NCBI RefSeq assembly: GCF_003610895.1
Contig: NZ_MCAS01000029.1
Location: forward strand, 1-64,000
Direction: 5' to 3'
DNA length: 64,000 nt
From: Paraburkholderia fungorum
Lineage (GTDB): Bacteria > Pseudomonadota > Gammaproteobacteria > Burkholderiales > Burkholderiaceae
The notes under the pieces were generated by a model. The model was not told the DNA's origin. It made no database searches and worked only from the letters and a program-made list of their open reading frames with translations. The stretch's first letter is position 1. The number at the start of each line of letters is the position of its first letter. Position numbers and translations under genes: made by a program. Below are positions 42,980 through 54,926 of the stretch, in pieces.

Positions 42980-43864
42980 TCAAGCCGTATAACTGGCCTT
43001 GGCCTCTTCCAGATAATCCACAAGCCGCTTCGGCGGGCGGGCAATGAGCGATTCGAGATGATCCGTGACGATAGAAAGATTGCCGGCCCGAACCTCCGCC
43101 TCAACTGACACCAATAGAGAAACAAATACGTCAGGAACACCTGCCGCTTTCAGCCCCGTGACGAATTGCTCGTCAGTCACATGGACAACAGCAAGCGGCT
43201 TACCCGTAGCCCGCCGAGCGAGGTCAGCGATTTCTTCGCTTGACAGCGCCTCGGTGCCTGTGAGCGTGTAGGTCCGGCTATCGGAGATTGGCGTAACCAG
43301 CGCTGCGGCAATCGCTTCAGCGATCTCTTCGCGTCCAGCGTACGACGTCCTCCCCCCTTCAGTTGCCGAATACCATTGCCCGTTTTTCAGCGCATCAGGG
43401 AGCGATCTGAGCAGATTCTCCTGATACCAACCGTTTCGGAAAATCACGTGCGGCAAACCAGTGGCCTTGATCGTCCGCTCGGTTTCCAGATGGTCTGGTG
43501 CGAAAGTCAGCAGCGAACTCTCCGGATTGGGCAACGACGTATAGGCGAGCCGCTCGACGCCTGCCGCGGCGGCCGACAATACCGCATTGCGATGCTGCTT
43601 CAATCGCTTGTCGGCTCCATCCAGAGCATCTGTTGAAATGATGAGGACAGTACCGGCGCCTTTGAAAGTTTCGCTCAGATGTTCCTGATCCTCGAAGTCC
43701 GCCTTGCGAACCTCAATGCCTGCTGCCGCAAGGTCCGTCAGCTTTTCGGGGCTGCGGGTGCCGGCAATGATGCGCTCGGGCGCCACGCCTCGCGCAAGCA
43801 GATGCTTGATGACAAGCTGACCGAGTTGACCGGATGCACCGGTGACGAAAATGGTGTCGCTCAT
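42980..43864 (-). CDS. NAD(P)-binding NmrA-type oxidoreductase (YtfG/QorB-like)
   Basis: 294 residues. Rossmann nucleotide motif FVTGASGQLGQLVIKHLL (about 5-22), then YTSLPNPESS and a substrate loop FRNGWYQENLLRSL typical of the QorB (quinone oxidoreductase 2) subgroup of the NmrA family. Probably reduces quinones using NADPH. Divergent from an HxlR-type regulator, the same arrangement as ytfG/ytfH, with a 105-bp interval holding dyads; this suggests regulation by that protein. Confidence 0.85.
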   Translation of the reverse strand: MSDTIFVTGASGQLGQLVIKHLLARGVAPERIIAGTRSPEKLTDLAAAGIEVRKADFEDQEHLSETFKGAGTVLIISTDALDGADKRLKQHRNAVLSAAAAGVERLAYTSLPNPESSLLTFAPDHLETERTIKATGLPHVIFRNGWYQENLLRSLPDALKNGQWYSATEGGRTSYAGREEIAEAIAAALVTPISDSRTYTLTGTEALSSEEIADLARRATGKPLAVVHVTDEQFVTGLKAAGVPDVFVSLLVSVEAEVRAGNLSIVTDHLESLIARPPKRLVDYLEEAKASYTA

Positions 43865-43880
43865 GGACTAGCCTCATTCT

Positions 43881-43903
43881 GAGTGTTACTCTCGTTTTGA
43901 GAG
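43881..43903. promoter_or_regulatory. Candidate operator of the HxlR regulator
   Basis: Two overlapping inverted repeats in the divergent interval: GAGT-GTT-ACTC (43881-43891) and CTCTC-GTTTT-GAGAG (43889-43903). They lie 17-39 bp upstream of the NmrA gene start. HxlR dimers bind short palindromes, and the position fits repression of the NmrA gene and autoregulation. Assignment is inference from symmetry only. Confidence 0.4.
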
Positions 43904-43969
43904 CAGCTCGATAATCAGGTGTCTGCGCCCTTTCGTAAAGAAGGCAGTTTTTCAGGAGATAGTTACCAA

Positions 43970-44389
43970 ATGGGAACCACCAAGCCGTTGACTAGCGCTC
44001 TCAAGACGAGGCTGGACGAGGCCCGATCAAAATACGGTACGTTTTCGAATTGTCCCGTGCGCGACGTCATGGATGTCATCAGCGGGCGGTGGAGCTCGTT
44101 GCTGATGATGGCGCTGGCCGAGCACCCACACCGGTTCGGTGAACTTCGCCGCCTGGTACCGGACATTTCGCAGCGAATGCTCACGCAGACACTTCATGAG
44201 TTACAACGCGACGGCTATGTACATCGCGAAGTCTTTCCTACGAAGCCGCCGGGCGTCGAATACAGCCTGACCGAGCTCGGCCGTTCGATGTTCGAGGCGT
44301 TGAACGTCCTGATTCAGTGGGCCGATGAGAATCATGCCTCGGTCACAGCGGCTCGCCTGCACTTTGATGGCGAGAAGGCATCTGCGTGA
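43970..44389 (+). CDS. HxlR-family transcriptional regulator (YtfH-like)
   Basis: 139 residues from ATG 43970 (MGTTKPLTSALKTRLDEARSKYGTFSNCPVRDVMDVISGRWSS); an in-frame GTG at 43919 has no SD. HxlR winged helix: SNCPVRDVMDVISGRWSSLLMMALAEHPHRFGELRRLVPDISQRMLTQTLHELQRDGYV. The conserved cysteine in NCPVRD can sense thiol-reactive compounds in related redox sensors. AGGAG is 11 nt from the ATG. Expected to repress the neighbouring NmrA gene and respond to quinones or aldehydes. Confidence 0.85.
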   Translation: MGTTKPLTSALKTRLDEARSKYGTFSNCPVRDVMDVISGRWSSLLMMALAEHPHRFGELRRLVPDISQRMLTQTLHELQRDGYVHREVFPTKPPGVEYSLTELGRSMFEALNVLIQWADENHASVTAARLHFDGEKASA

Positions 44390-44595
44390 GCGGCGTCGCA
44401 CACCGTCTGTCGTGAACAAGATGACTTGTCGTAACACATAAGCTGAGCTGATTGACGACGTTGCCCGTGCAATGTCCCGTCCTCGCTTCTGAGCGGGACT
44501 GCCGCGTGTATGGCCAAACCGAACGTCAAACTACGGTCCGTTCACGGCTTTTTGCCGCCGCTATCCTGTGTCGCCTGCATGGAGGGAGACGTAAT

Positions 44596-44904
44596 ATGAA
44601 GAACCAACCATGGAAATGTCTGATGTTTTCACCGTTGCTCATAGCGCTCGCTGGCTGTGCGGCAGGCGGCACGCAACAAAGCACGGCGCACCTGAGCGCG
44701 TTGCAATGCAGCGACCTCGCCGCGCTCAGGAACAACGCGCCTCCAACCCCCGAACGAAATCGCAGTGAACTGGCAGCATTAAGGAAAGCGGGTTACGACC
44801 CATCGAGGTGGTTTGACCCATACTATCCGGGGGATCTAGAGGCCGCACAGCGCCAGGTCGATCGTTGGTTCCAGACGGAATGTCAACCGGCGCCGCCCGC
44901 TTGA
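44596..44904 (+). CDS. Small lipoprotein with DUF4148-like domain
   Basis: 102 residues from ATG 44596. Lipoprotein signal MKNQPWKCLMFSPLLIALAGC with lipobox LAGC (Cys 21). The mature part has the DUF4148-like layout RSELAALRKAGYDPSRWFDPYYPGDLEAAQRQVDRWF, common in beta-proteobacterial envelope proteins of unknown function. The frame reaches back to 44452 but this ATG (GGAGGGAGA upstream) is better. Gene stands alone before the CNB-reductase gene. Confidence 0.72.
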   Translation: MKNQPWKCLMFSPLLIALAGCAAGGTQQSTAHLSALQCSDLAALRNNAPPTPERNRSELAALRKAGYDPSRWFDPYYPGDLEAAQRQVDRWFQTECQPAPPA

Positions 44905-44967
44905 CGTCAACCCCATTTGGGGTTTAGCTCACCAGATGCATTCTCACTTGCCTGTTTGGACGAAGCC

Positions 44968-46620
44968 ATGCTGACAATCGACGACATTCGGGCGGTTCCG
45001 CTATTCTCCACGCTCCCTGACGACGAACTGGAGCATCTCGCGCACACGTCCGCGGACCTGCATCTGTGCGCGGGTGAATTCGCGGTCCACGAAGGTGGCG
45101 AGCGGGCGCTGTACGCCGTTCTGGCCGGCAAGATGGAGGTCATCAAGACGTTCGACGGTATCGAGCGCACGCTGGGCTGGCGTCTGCCCGGAACCATCTT
45201 TGGCGAAGTGCCGCTCGCGCTGAGCTCCCCGTTTCCGGGGGCTTATCGGGCTGCTGAGCCGTCGCGTGTCATGCGCGTGGATGCGCCGCGCTATTACGTA
45301 CTTGCCGCGGCGTCGCCGGAAATTGCCTTCAGGATGGGCGCCCTTGCGCGCGAGCGCATTGGCGGATTGCAGGGTCTCTCCGCTGAGCCGCCCAAGGCTC
45401 GCGTGATCATGATCGGAAGTCGCTGGGACACCGCTTGTACGGCGTTGCGCCAGTTCCTCGCTCGCAACCAGATCAGCTACGACTGGCTGACGCCGGATGC
45501 GCCCGAACTGACGGCGCGCTGGCCTGGAACCTGTCCACCCGAGCAGGATTGCCCGGCATTGCGACTGGTCGACGGCACGGTGTTGAGCCGACCGACGACA
45601 CGCGAGCTTGCGGAGTTGCTGGGGCTGCAGACACAACCGCGCCTCGCCGAATACGACACGATGATCATTGGTGGCGGCCCGGCCGGTCTCGCTGCGGCAG
45701 TGTACGGTGCCTCAGAAGGCTTGCGTACCGTGGTGCTGGAGCGTGAAGCGCCCGGCGGCCAGGCCGGGACCTCCTCGCGTATCGAGAACTACCTGGGCTT
45801 CCCTAACGGGGTATCGGGCGACGAACTGGCAAGCCGTGCACTGCAGCAGGCAAGGCGGCTCGGCGCAGAGATTCTGGTGACACGCTCAGTTGCCCGAATC
45901 GATGTCGCCGGACGTAGCGTTCAGCTTGACGGAGGCGACGTCATCCGGGCGCGAACGATCATTCTCGCGACGGGCGTCACGTGGCGCCGCCTCGCGATCG
46001 ACGGCTTCGACCGGTTCATCGGTAAAGGCATCTACTACGGCGCGTCACGCAGTGAGGCGAGCGCGACTCACGGACTCGACGTTTATCTGATCGGCGGTGG
46101 AAACTCGGCAGGCCAGGCGGCGCTGTACTTTGCCAATCATGCGCGCATGGTGACGCTCGTCCTGCGAGGCGATTCACTGGAAAAGAGCATGTCTCGCTAC
46201 CTTGTCGAGCAGCTTCATGCGAAGTCGAACATAGGAGTGCAACTGCGCTCGGAAGTCGTTGGTGCGCACGGCGACACTCATTTGACAGCAATCGACGTAC
46301 GGGATGGTTTAAGCACCGAGGTACGTCGACACGACTGCGGTGGATTGTTCGTATTCATTGGCGCCGATGCACAGACCGAGTGGCTGCCGGCGGAAATCGC
46401 ACGCGATGCGCGTGGATATGTTCTGACCGGCGACGACGTCGTCAAGGCGGGACGCTGGTCCCATAGCCGCGACCCCTATCTCCTCGAATCGAGTGTTCCC
46501 GGTGTGTTTGCCTGCGGGGATGTGAGATTGAGTCCGGTCAAGCGCGTCGCTTCAGCCGTTGGCGAGGGCAGCATGGCGATCGCGTTCGCTCATAAATATT
46601 TGCAGCACGACGCCAGCTAG
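44968..46620 (+). CDS. Cyclic-nucleotide-binding / thioredoxin-like / TrxR-like fusion protein without redox cysteines
   Basis: About 550 residues from ATG 44968 (MLTIDDIRAVPLFSTLPDD). Three parts: a CRP-like cyclic-nucleotide-binding beta-roll (about 5-135, VHEGGERALYAVLAGKMEVIK); a thioredoxin/glutaredoxin-like region (about 145-225, VIMIGSRWDTACTALRQFL..); and a thioredoxin-reductase-like FAD/NAD(P) module (about 233-550) with FAD motif IIGGGPAGLAAAVYG, NAD(P) motif LIGGGNSAGQAAL and FAD-closing FACGDVRLSPVKRVASAVGEGS. The CxxC of TrxR is missing: the equivalent site reads GIYYGASRSEASATHG. Its electron acceptor is therefore open. Related fusions occur in many proteobacteria. Confidence 0.85.
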   Translation: MLTIDDIRAVPLFSTLPDDELEHLAHTSADLHLCAGEFAVHEGGERALYAVLAGKMEVIKTFDGIERTLGWRLPGTIFGEVPLALSSPFPGAYRAAEPSRVMRVDAPRYYVLAAASPEIAFRMGALARERIGGLQGLSAEPPKARVIMIGSRWDTACTALRQFLARNQISYDWLTPDAPELTARWPGTCPPEQDCPALRLVDGTVLSRPTTRELAELLGLQTQPRLAEYDTMIIGGGPAGLAAAVYGASEGLRTVVLEREAPGGQAGTSSRIENYLGFPNGVSGDELASRALQQARRLGAEILVTRSVARIDVAGRSVQLDGGDVIRARTIILATGVTWRRLAIDGFDRFIGKGIYYGASRSEASATHGLDVYLIGGGNSAGQAALYFANHARMVTLVLRGDSLEKSMSRYLVEQLHAKSNIGVQLRSEVVGAHGDTHLTAIDVRDGLSTEVRRHDCGGLFVFIGADAQTEWLPAEIARDARGYVLTGDDVVKAGRWSHSRDPYLLESSVPGVFACGDVRLSPVKRVASAVGEGSMAIAFAHKYLQHDAS

Positions 46621-47100
46621 CCTTGGATTCGGCAGTGAGGTGTTGTGGGCGCGAGCCGCCTTCTCTCTCGCGAGCGCAATCTCCCGCGTGGAGCAGCGAC
46701 ACGAAAAGCGGAATCAGATCGGCAAGATAACGCGCGCCGGCTGGGTTATGCGTTTGGGTTAGTACGGCCGTCAGTGCATTCGCTCCAAACACAGTGCAGA
46801 TATTCACTAAGCATTCCTCAATCTCGGCTGTCCTCTTGTCTTCTGGAACGTCTTCACGTGCATGGCACCAGTTGTTTGAACCAACCTCTTAATCAAAGGA
46901 TGCAAACGCGCCGGACAACCACCCGAGCGCTGCGCGGCATATACACCGCGATCTTGCACCCACAGGATCGCCACGCCCGGCCACGATCATCCTTGTAATA
47001 AAATGTAATCGAAAGCCGTTATTCATCGCTTCGACGTAATTTGTCTGCAAATTGCACCTCGTTTCGCACGATTTCCCCCCACGAGCAAACGAGGTGAACG
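46621..47100. other. 480-bp intergenic region, no supported gene
   Basis: Between the CNB-reductase and phosphodiesterase genes, both plus-strand. A minus-strand frame (46538-46807) gives a plausible-looking stretch but overlaps the upstream gene and lacks an SD. The region upstream of 47101 holds the promoter and the AACGAGGTG ribosome binding site of the next gene. No repeat noted. Confidence 0.4.
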
Positions 47101-48753
47101 ATGAAAGCGACACGGAGATGGTCAGCGGGTATGGCGGCGCTTGGCGCAGGTGCGCTCGCTTTAGGTGGTGCACTCGCGCCTGCACAGGCGAGTGAAACGG
47201 ACGGTGTCAAACATGTCTTGCTCATCAGTTTCGACGGCCTGCACGAGCAGGACGTGGCACGTTGCATAGCCGGCAATACCTGTCCGAATCTCGCGCTGCT
47301 CGCGAAATCGGGCATCACGTATGCGAACGCGTTTACGCCTGGACTGTCCGATTCGTTCCCGGGCCTCACCGCACTCGTAACGGGCGGCTCGCCGAAATCC
47401 GCCGGCCTTTTCTATGACGTCTCATACGACCGCACGCTGTACGCGCCCAACGACACGGGTTGCGTCGGCAAACAGGGCTGGAACGTCGTGTTCGACGAAA
47501 CCACCGGCAAGGACGCCGAAAACGGCGGCCCGCTCATGCACCTCGACGGCGGTGGCGCGTTCAATCCGCAGGCCATTCCGCGCGCGCGCGTAGGCGCGAA
47601 GTGCGTGCCCGTCTATCCGCACGACTACGTGAAGACGAACACGATCTTCGAGGTCGTCAAGGAGCACATGCCCAATTCCTACACCGCGTGGGCCGACAAG
47701 CACGCGTGGGGCTACGACTGGCTGAACGGCCCGTCGGGCCGCGGCGTGGACGATCTCGCGCGCACCGAGATCAATTCGATCGACCCCGCCACCAACACGT
47801 ACTACCTCGACACATACACGCATACCGAGAAGTTCGACGACTATCACGTGCAGGCGCTCATCAACGAGATGGGCGGCAAAGACTCCACCGGCACGCGCGA
47901 CGAACCGGTGCCGACGCTCTTCGGCACCAACTTCCAGACACTGAGCGTGGCGCAGAAAGCCACGGTGGCGACGGGCGGCGGCTATCTCGACGCCAGCTTC
48001 ACGCCGGGTCCGCAAGTGACGGGTGCAATCAGCTATCTCGACAATGCGCTCGGCCGCATCGTTGCCGCCCTCCAGCAGCAGAACCTCTACTCGTCCACGC
48101 TGATCATCGTGACCGCCAAGCACGGCCAGTCGCCCACCGATCACACGAAACTCGTGAAGAACGGCGACACGCTAACGAAGCTGCTTGAAGCGAACAACTA
48201 TCTGGATCCGAATGGCAACTTCGGCCAGAACAACACGAAGAGCGGCAACCTGAACGACGGCACCGGCCTCGTCAACACCGGCTTCGTGCAGACCGACGAC
48301 GTGGGCCTCGTCTGGTTGCGCGATCAATCGCAGCGCGATGCGGTGGTCACGACGCTCAAGAAGAATCTCTCGTGTAATGCGCCAGGCATCTGCGCGGACG
48401 GCCCGCAAGCGTACATTCTCTATGGTCCCTCCCTCGTGAGCCGGTTCGGTGACCCGGCGCAAGGCCGCACGCCCGATATCATCGTGCAGCCGAATCCCGG
48501 CGTGATCTACACGTCGAGCACGACGAAGGATGAAGAGCACGGCGGCAATGCTCCCGACGATAGCCATCTCGGCCTCGTCGTTTCCTATGCGGGGCTGCAC
48601 CACCCCGGCCGCAGGGTCGATGAGCGCGTCACGACCACGCAGGTCGCGCCCACCATCCTGAAGGCGTTCGATCTCGATCCGCACCTGCTGCGTTCTGTTG
48701 CCCTGGAAGGCACGCGTGCGCTGCCGGGTCTCGGCTTGAGAAGCGGCGAGTAA
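47101..48753 (+). CDS. Secreted phosphodiesterase of the nucleotide pyrophosphatase / alkaline phosphatase superfamily
   Basis: 550 residues. Signal peptide about 1-30 (MKATRRWSAGMAALGAGALAL..QAS). Metal-site aspartate in LLISFDGLHEQD; nucleophile region in SDSFPGLTALVTGGSPKSAGLFYD; further metal ligands in IVTAKHGQSPTDH and DEEHGG-APDDSHLG. It resembles NPP-type phosphodiesterases of bacteria and should act in the periplasm on nucleotide or phosphodiester substrates. GAGGTG precedes the ATG. The substrate is not known. Confidence 0.82.
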   Translation: MKATRRWSAGMAALGAGALALGGALAPAQASETDGVKHVLLISFDGLHEQDVARCIAGNTCPNLALLAKSGITYANAFTPGLSDSFPGLTALVTGGSPKSAGLFYDVSYDRTLYAPNDTGCVGKQGWNVVFDETTGKDAENGGPLMHLDGGGAFNPQAIPRARVGAKCVPVYPHDYVKTNTIFEVVKEHMPNSYTAWADKHAWGYDWLNGPSGRGVDDLARTEINSIDPATNTYYLDTYTHTEKFDDYHVQALINEMGGKDSTGTRDEPVPTLFGTNFQTLSVAQKATVATGGGYLDASFTPGPQVTGAISYLDNALGRIVAALQQQNLYSSTLIIVTAKHGQSPTDHTKLVKNGDTLTKLLEANNYLDPNGNFGQNNTKSGNLNDGTGLVNTGFVQTDDVGLVWLRDQSQRDAVVTTLKKNLSCNAPGICADGPQAYILYGPSLVSRFGDPAQGRTPDIIVQPNPGVIYTSSTTKDEEHGGNAPDDSHLGLVVSYAGLHHPGRRVDERVTTTQVAPTILKAFDLDPHLLRSVALEGTRALPGLGLRSGE

Positions 48754-48769
48754 CGCACGCAGCAGCGCT

Positions 48770-48934
48770 GCCCGCCTCGAGCACAACGGCGCTTTCCTGG
48801 TGAAAGGCTACACGGCCTGACTGACCCGCTACACGTTGACGCCGGTCAGTCAGGCCGTCCACCCGGCAAGCGAACCGCCTCCTGATGCAGCGAGGCTCGC
48901 CCCATCGCCGTGGACTAACAACTGGGGACAGTAG
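48770..48934 (+). pseudogene. Decayed C-terminal remnant of a fatty acid desaturase
   Basis: Right after the phosphodiesterase stop an in-frame stretch reads EHNGAFLVKGYTA*LTRYTL, continuing TPVSQAVHPASEP and ending at TAG 48934. It matches ERSGGFLVKGYGEWMRLYAL and TPVAHPVHD of the intact desaturase at 41760-42848. The stop TGA (48818-48820) stands where the intact gene has the codon for Trp (TGG), a one-base change. Only the tail remains; the histidine boxes are absent. Probably a remnant of a second desaturase gene cut by rearrangement. Confidence 0.65.
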
Positions 48935-49025
48935 CGCCCATTTCACATCAAATGCCGGTTTTCCCACAGACTGAAAGCTGGGAGCCAGTCACCCTGAAGA
49001 CTCGGGCAGGCGGTGGGAGATGGCG

Positions 49026-49304
49026 ATGTCGGTATATGTCGATGAAGGATTCAGGCCCTGTGTCACGGAATGCGCAACCGTCGCGTTCCGGGTCTGTTTT
49101 GACGAGCGGGTGCAGATCTTCGAGGTCAGCGCCGAGGCACTGGTGACCTATTGCGGGGCCGCGAGCAAGCGGCGCAAGGATTTGCTCGTTGCGTTCGAGA
49201 GCGCGCAACTCGAGATACTGAAGGTGGTGGAGTGTAAATGGCCGTTCAAACAGAACGGGCCCGTACGCCTAGGACTCGACGAATTCCGAATGGTCAGACA
49301 TTAG
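49026..49304 (+). CDS. Small protein resembling DUF1488
   Basis: 92 residues from ATG 49026 (MSVYVDEGFRPCVTECATVAFRV); GGGAG six nt upstream selects it over the ATG at 49020. The remainder (ERVQIFEVSAEALVTYCGAASKRRKDLLVAFESAQLEILKVVECKW) follows the DUF1488 outline, in which a short beta part is followed by a helical segment. No export signal. Function unknown. It lies 19 bp before the PhnD-like gene and may be cotranscribed with it. Confidence 0.55.
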   Translation: MSVYVDEGFRPCVTECATVAFRVCFDERVQIFEVSAEALVTYCGAASKRRKDLLVAFESAQLEILKVVECKWPFKQNGPVRLGLDEFRMVRH

Positions 49305-49323
49305 GTGTGCCAGAATTGCGGCC

Positions 49324-50115
49324 ATGACCTGGATCGCCGCCCTGCCGATGTACAACGTGACGCCCGCGCTCGCCACTGCGTGGCGCGATTGGCTGGACGA
49401 CGTCCTGAGCAGGGTGAAGCCCGCCTGCCGCATCGTCGAGCCCGACGAGGAGCTGCACGGTTTCTGGCGGCGCCCTAACGTGCTGCTCTCGCAAACCTGC
49501 GGCTATCCCCTGATGCACGGTTTAAACGAGCAGGTTCAGCTGATTGCCACGCCGCAATTCGATGCGCCGGGTTGCGAAGGCGCGGACTATTCGAGCGTAC
49601 TGGTCACGCGGGTTGACGCACCATTCGATTCGCTCGCGGCATGCCGTGGTGCAAGAGCCGCCTACAACCAGGACGACTCGAACAGCGGCATGAACGTATT
49701 TCGCCACGCAGTAGCGCCGCTTGCGCGCAACGGCACATTTTTCAGCGCGGTTCTGCGCACCGGTTCGCATCTCGGATCATTGCGGGCGGTGGCGGAGAAT
49801 CGCGCGGACGTCGCCGCGATCGACTGCGTGACGTTCGCGTTTGTCTGTGATGAATTGCCTGAACTGGCGCGGCAGGTCCGGCAAATCGGCGTGACGGCAG
49901 CGTCGCCGGGTTTGCCTTTGATTGCTTCCAGCCACGTGCCGTTCGCGACGATCGTGACGTTGCGCGAGGCCCTGAGCGAAGCGCACCTTGCCCAGCCCGA
50001 GCGTGCCGGACGCCTGCGTTTGAAGGGTTTTTCCACGTTGCCGCTCGCGGACTACGAACGGATCGAGCACCTTGAAAACGAAGCGCGTGCCTTCGGCTAC
50101 GCGCGCCTCGCTTAA
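49324..50115 (+). CDS. PhnD-like phosphate/phosphonate-binding family protein without signal peptide
   Basis: 263 residues starting MTWIAALPMYNVTPALATAWRDWLDDVL. Contains the PhnD-type binding fold: LLSQTCGYPLMHGL, ACRGARAAYNQDDSNSGMNVFRHAVAPLA, and SHLGSLRAVAENRADVAAIDCVTFAFV. Most relatives are periplasmic, but this one has no N-terminal export signal, so it is probably cytoplasmic, or the true start lies in unseen sequence. No ABC permease or ATPase adjoins. It converges with liuD, with about 30 bp between. Confidence 0.75.
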   Translation: MTWIAALPMYNVTPALATAWRDWLDDVLSRVKPACRIVEPDEELHGFWRRPNVLLSQTCGYPLMHGLNEQVQLIATPQFDAPGCEGADYSSVLVTRVDAPFDSLAACRGARAAYNQDDSNSGMNVFRHAVAPLARNGTFFSAVLRTGSHLGSLRAVAENRADVAAIDCVTFAFVCDELPELARQVRQIGVTAASPGLPLIASSHVPFATIVTLREALSEAHLAQPERAGRLRLKGFSTLPLADYERIEHLENEARAFGYARLA

Positions 50116-50146
50116 TTCACGTTTAGCCCACGCTTAAGCTTCGCGC

Positions 50147-52171
<2,025 letters not shown>

Positions 52172-52268
52172 GAGCTGTCTCGGTGATGGTCCCGAAGTGT
52201 CCCGTTAGGGGCTAGGTTGTTCTGATGGAGGCCCGCATGCGCCCCGGAATAAATACCTGCGTGGCGAC

Positions 52269-53054
52269 TCAATTGCGCCAGGACGGCGTGCGCTTTTCGA
52301 GGAACGACGCGACGCCTTCGCGGCCTTCCGCACCGGCGCGGGTACGTGCGATGCGCGCCGCCGTATCCTCGATCATGGCGTCGTTCAACGTGTGCCCGGC
52401 GATGTCCTGCACAAGTTGCTTACAGGCGCGCACCGCCTGCGGACCATTTGCGCAAAGCGTTTCCGCGATCTGCCGCACGGTGGCGTCGAGCTGTTCCATG
52501 CCCACCATTTCGCTGACGAGACCCAGGCGATACGCCGTCGCGCAATCGAACTGCTCGGCCGTCGTGAAGTAGCGCCGCGACGCCTGCTCGCCCAACGCGC
52601 GGATCACGTACGGCGCGATGGTCGCGGGGATCAGACCGAGACGCGCTTCCGAGAGGCAGAAGCGCGCGCTTTCCACCGCAACCACGATGTCGCACGCCGA
52701 GATCAGGCCCATGCCGCCCGCGTAGGCGTCGCCGTTCACGCGCGCGATCACCGGCTTGTTGCAGCGGTAGATCGACGACAGCATGTTGGCGAGCAGCATC
52801 GCGTCGGCGCGGTTCTCGTCGTCCGAGTAACCGGCCATCTTCTTCATCCAGTTCAGGTCGGCGCCCGCGCAGAACGCCTTGCCGTTCGCGGCAAGCACCA
52901 CCGCGCGCACGTCGTCGCGCGCGTTCAGGGCCGTGAAGGCCGACGTCACTTCGGCGATCATGGTTTCGTTGAACGCGTTGCGCACGTCCGGCCGGTTCAG
53001 CGTGACCGTGGCGATCTGGCCCGCGAAAGCGACATCCAGCGTTTCGTATTGCAT
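52269..53054 (-). CDS. liuC: Methylglutaconyl-CoA hydratase
   Basis: 261 residues from ATG 53054 (MQYETLDVAFAGQIATVTLNRPDVRNAFNETM). Crotonase fold: oxyanion-hole loop GKAFCAGADLNWMKKMAGYSDDEN and second loop GDAYAGGMGLISACDIVVA with catalytic Glu region SEARLGLIPATIAPYV. The NWMKKM after AGADL is characteristic of methylglutaconyl-CoA hydratases. It hydrates 3-methylglutaconyl-CoA to HMG-CoA. The much longer open frame upstream overlaps liuB and reads as non-protein. Confidence 0.9.
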   Translation of the reverse strand: MQYETLDVAFAGQIATVTLNRPDVRNAFNETMIAEVTSAFTALNARDDVRAVVLAANGKAFCAGADLNWMKKMAGYSDDENRADAMLLANMLSSIYRCNKPVIARVNGDAYAGGMGLISACDIVVAVESARFCLSEARLGLIPATIAPYVIRALGEQASRRYFTTAEQFDCATAYRLGLVSEMVGMEQLDATVRQIAETLCANGPQAVRACKQLVQDIAGHTLNDAMIEDTAARIARTRAGAEGREGVASFLEKRTPSWRN

Positions 53055-53083
53055 CGTTGCAGTTCCTCGCGCGTAGCGCTGCG

Positions 53084-54691
<1,608 letters not shown>

Positions 54692-54734
54692 TACGTGGCT
54701 TCTCCAATGTCGACCGAAGTTGGCGTGTCGACCA

Positions 54735-54922
54735 GAGTTAGCGCTTTAGCTGTCGGCTGGAGTTGGCGCTTTAGCTGTCGGCTGGAGTTGGCGCTTTAGC
54801 GCCTACTCCAGCCCCATGCAAAGCTCTTACTCCAGCCCCATGCAAAGCTCCTACTCTGGTCCCATGCAAGGCTGTCGACCAGAGTTAGCGCTTTAGCTCT
54901 TACTCCAGTCCCATGCAAAGCT
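54735..54922. repeat. Inverted-repeat array between liuB and liuA
   Basis: Two related units. Unit A, GAGTTRGCGCTTTAGC, starts at 54735, 54760, 54785 (25-bp period) and 54882. Unit B, ACTCCAGYCCCATGCAAAG, occurs at 54805, 54829, 54853 (24-bp period; third copy diverged) and 54902. Unit B is close to the reverse complement of A and its flank (CTGGAGT ... GCTTTGC), so the array can fold into stems. It fills most of the 235-bp liuA-liuB interval on the coding strand's transcript. Not a CRISPR: unit spacing is short and spacer sequences are repetitive. Confidence 0.75.
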
Positions 54923-54926
54923 AGGT

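Noticed and set aside
46538..46807. Minus-strand ORF starting MNICTVFGANALTAVL
   Set aside because: Overlaps the 3' end of the CNB-reductase gene, needs a GTG start without SD, and the C-terminal half looks non-coding.
54735..54922. CRISPR-like repeat array
   Set aside because: Period 24-25 bp leaves no room for unique spacers, copies are part of both orientations, and no cas genes are near.
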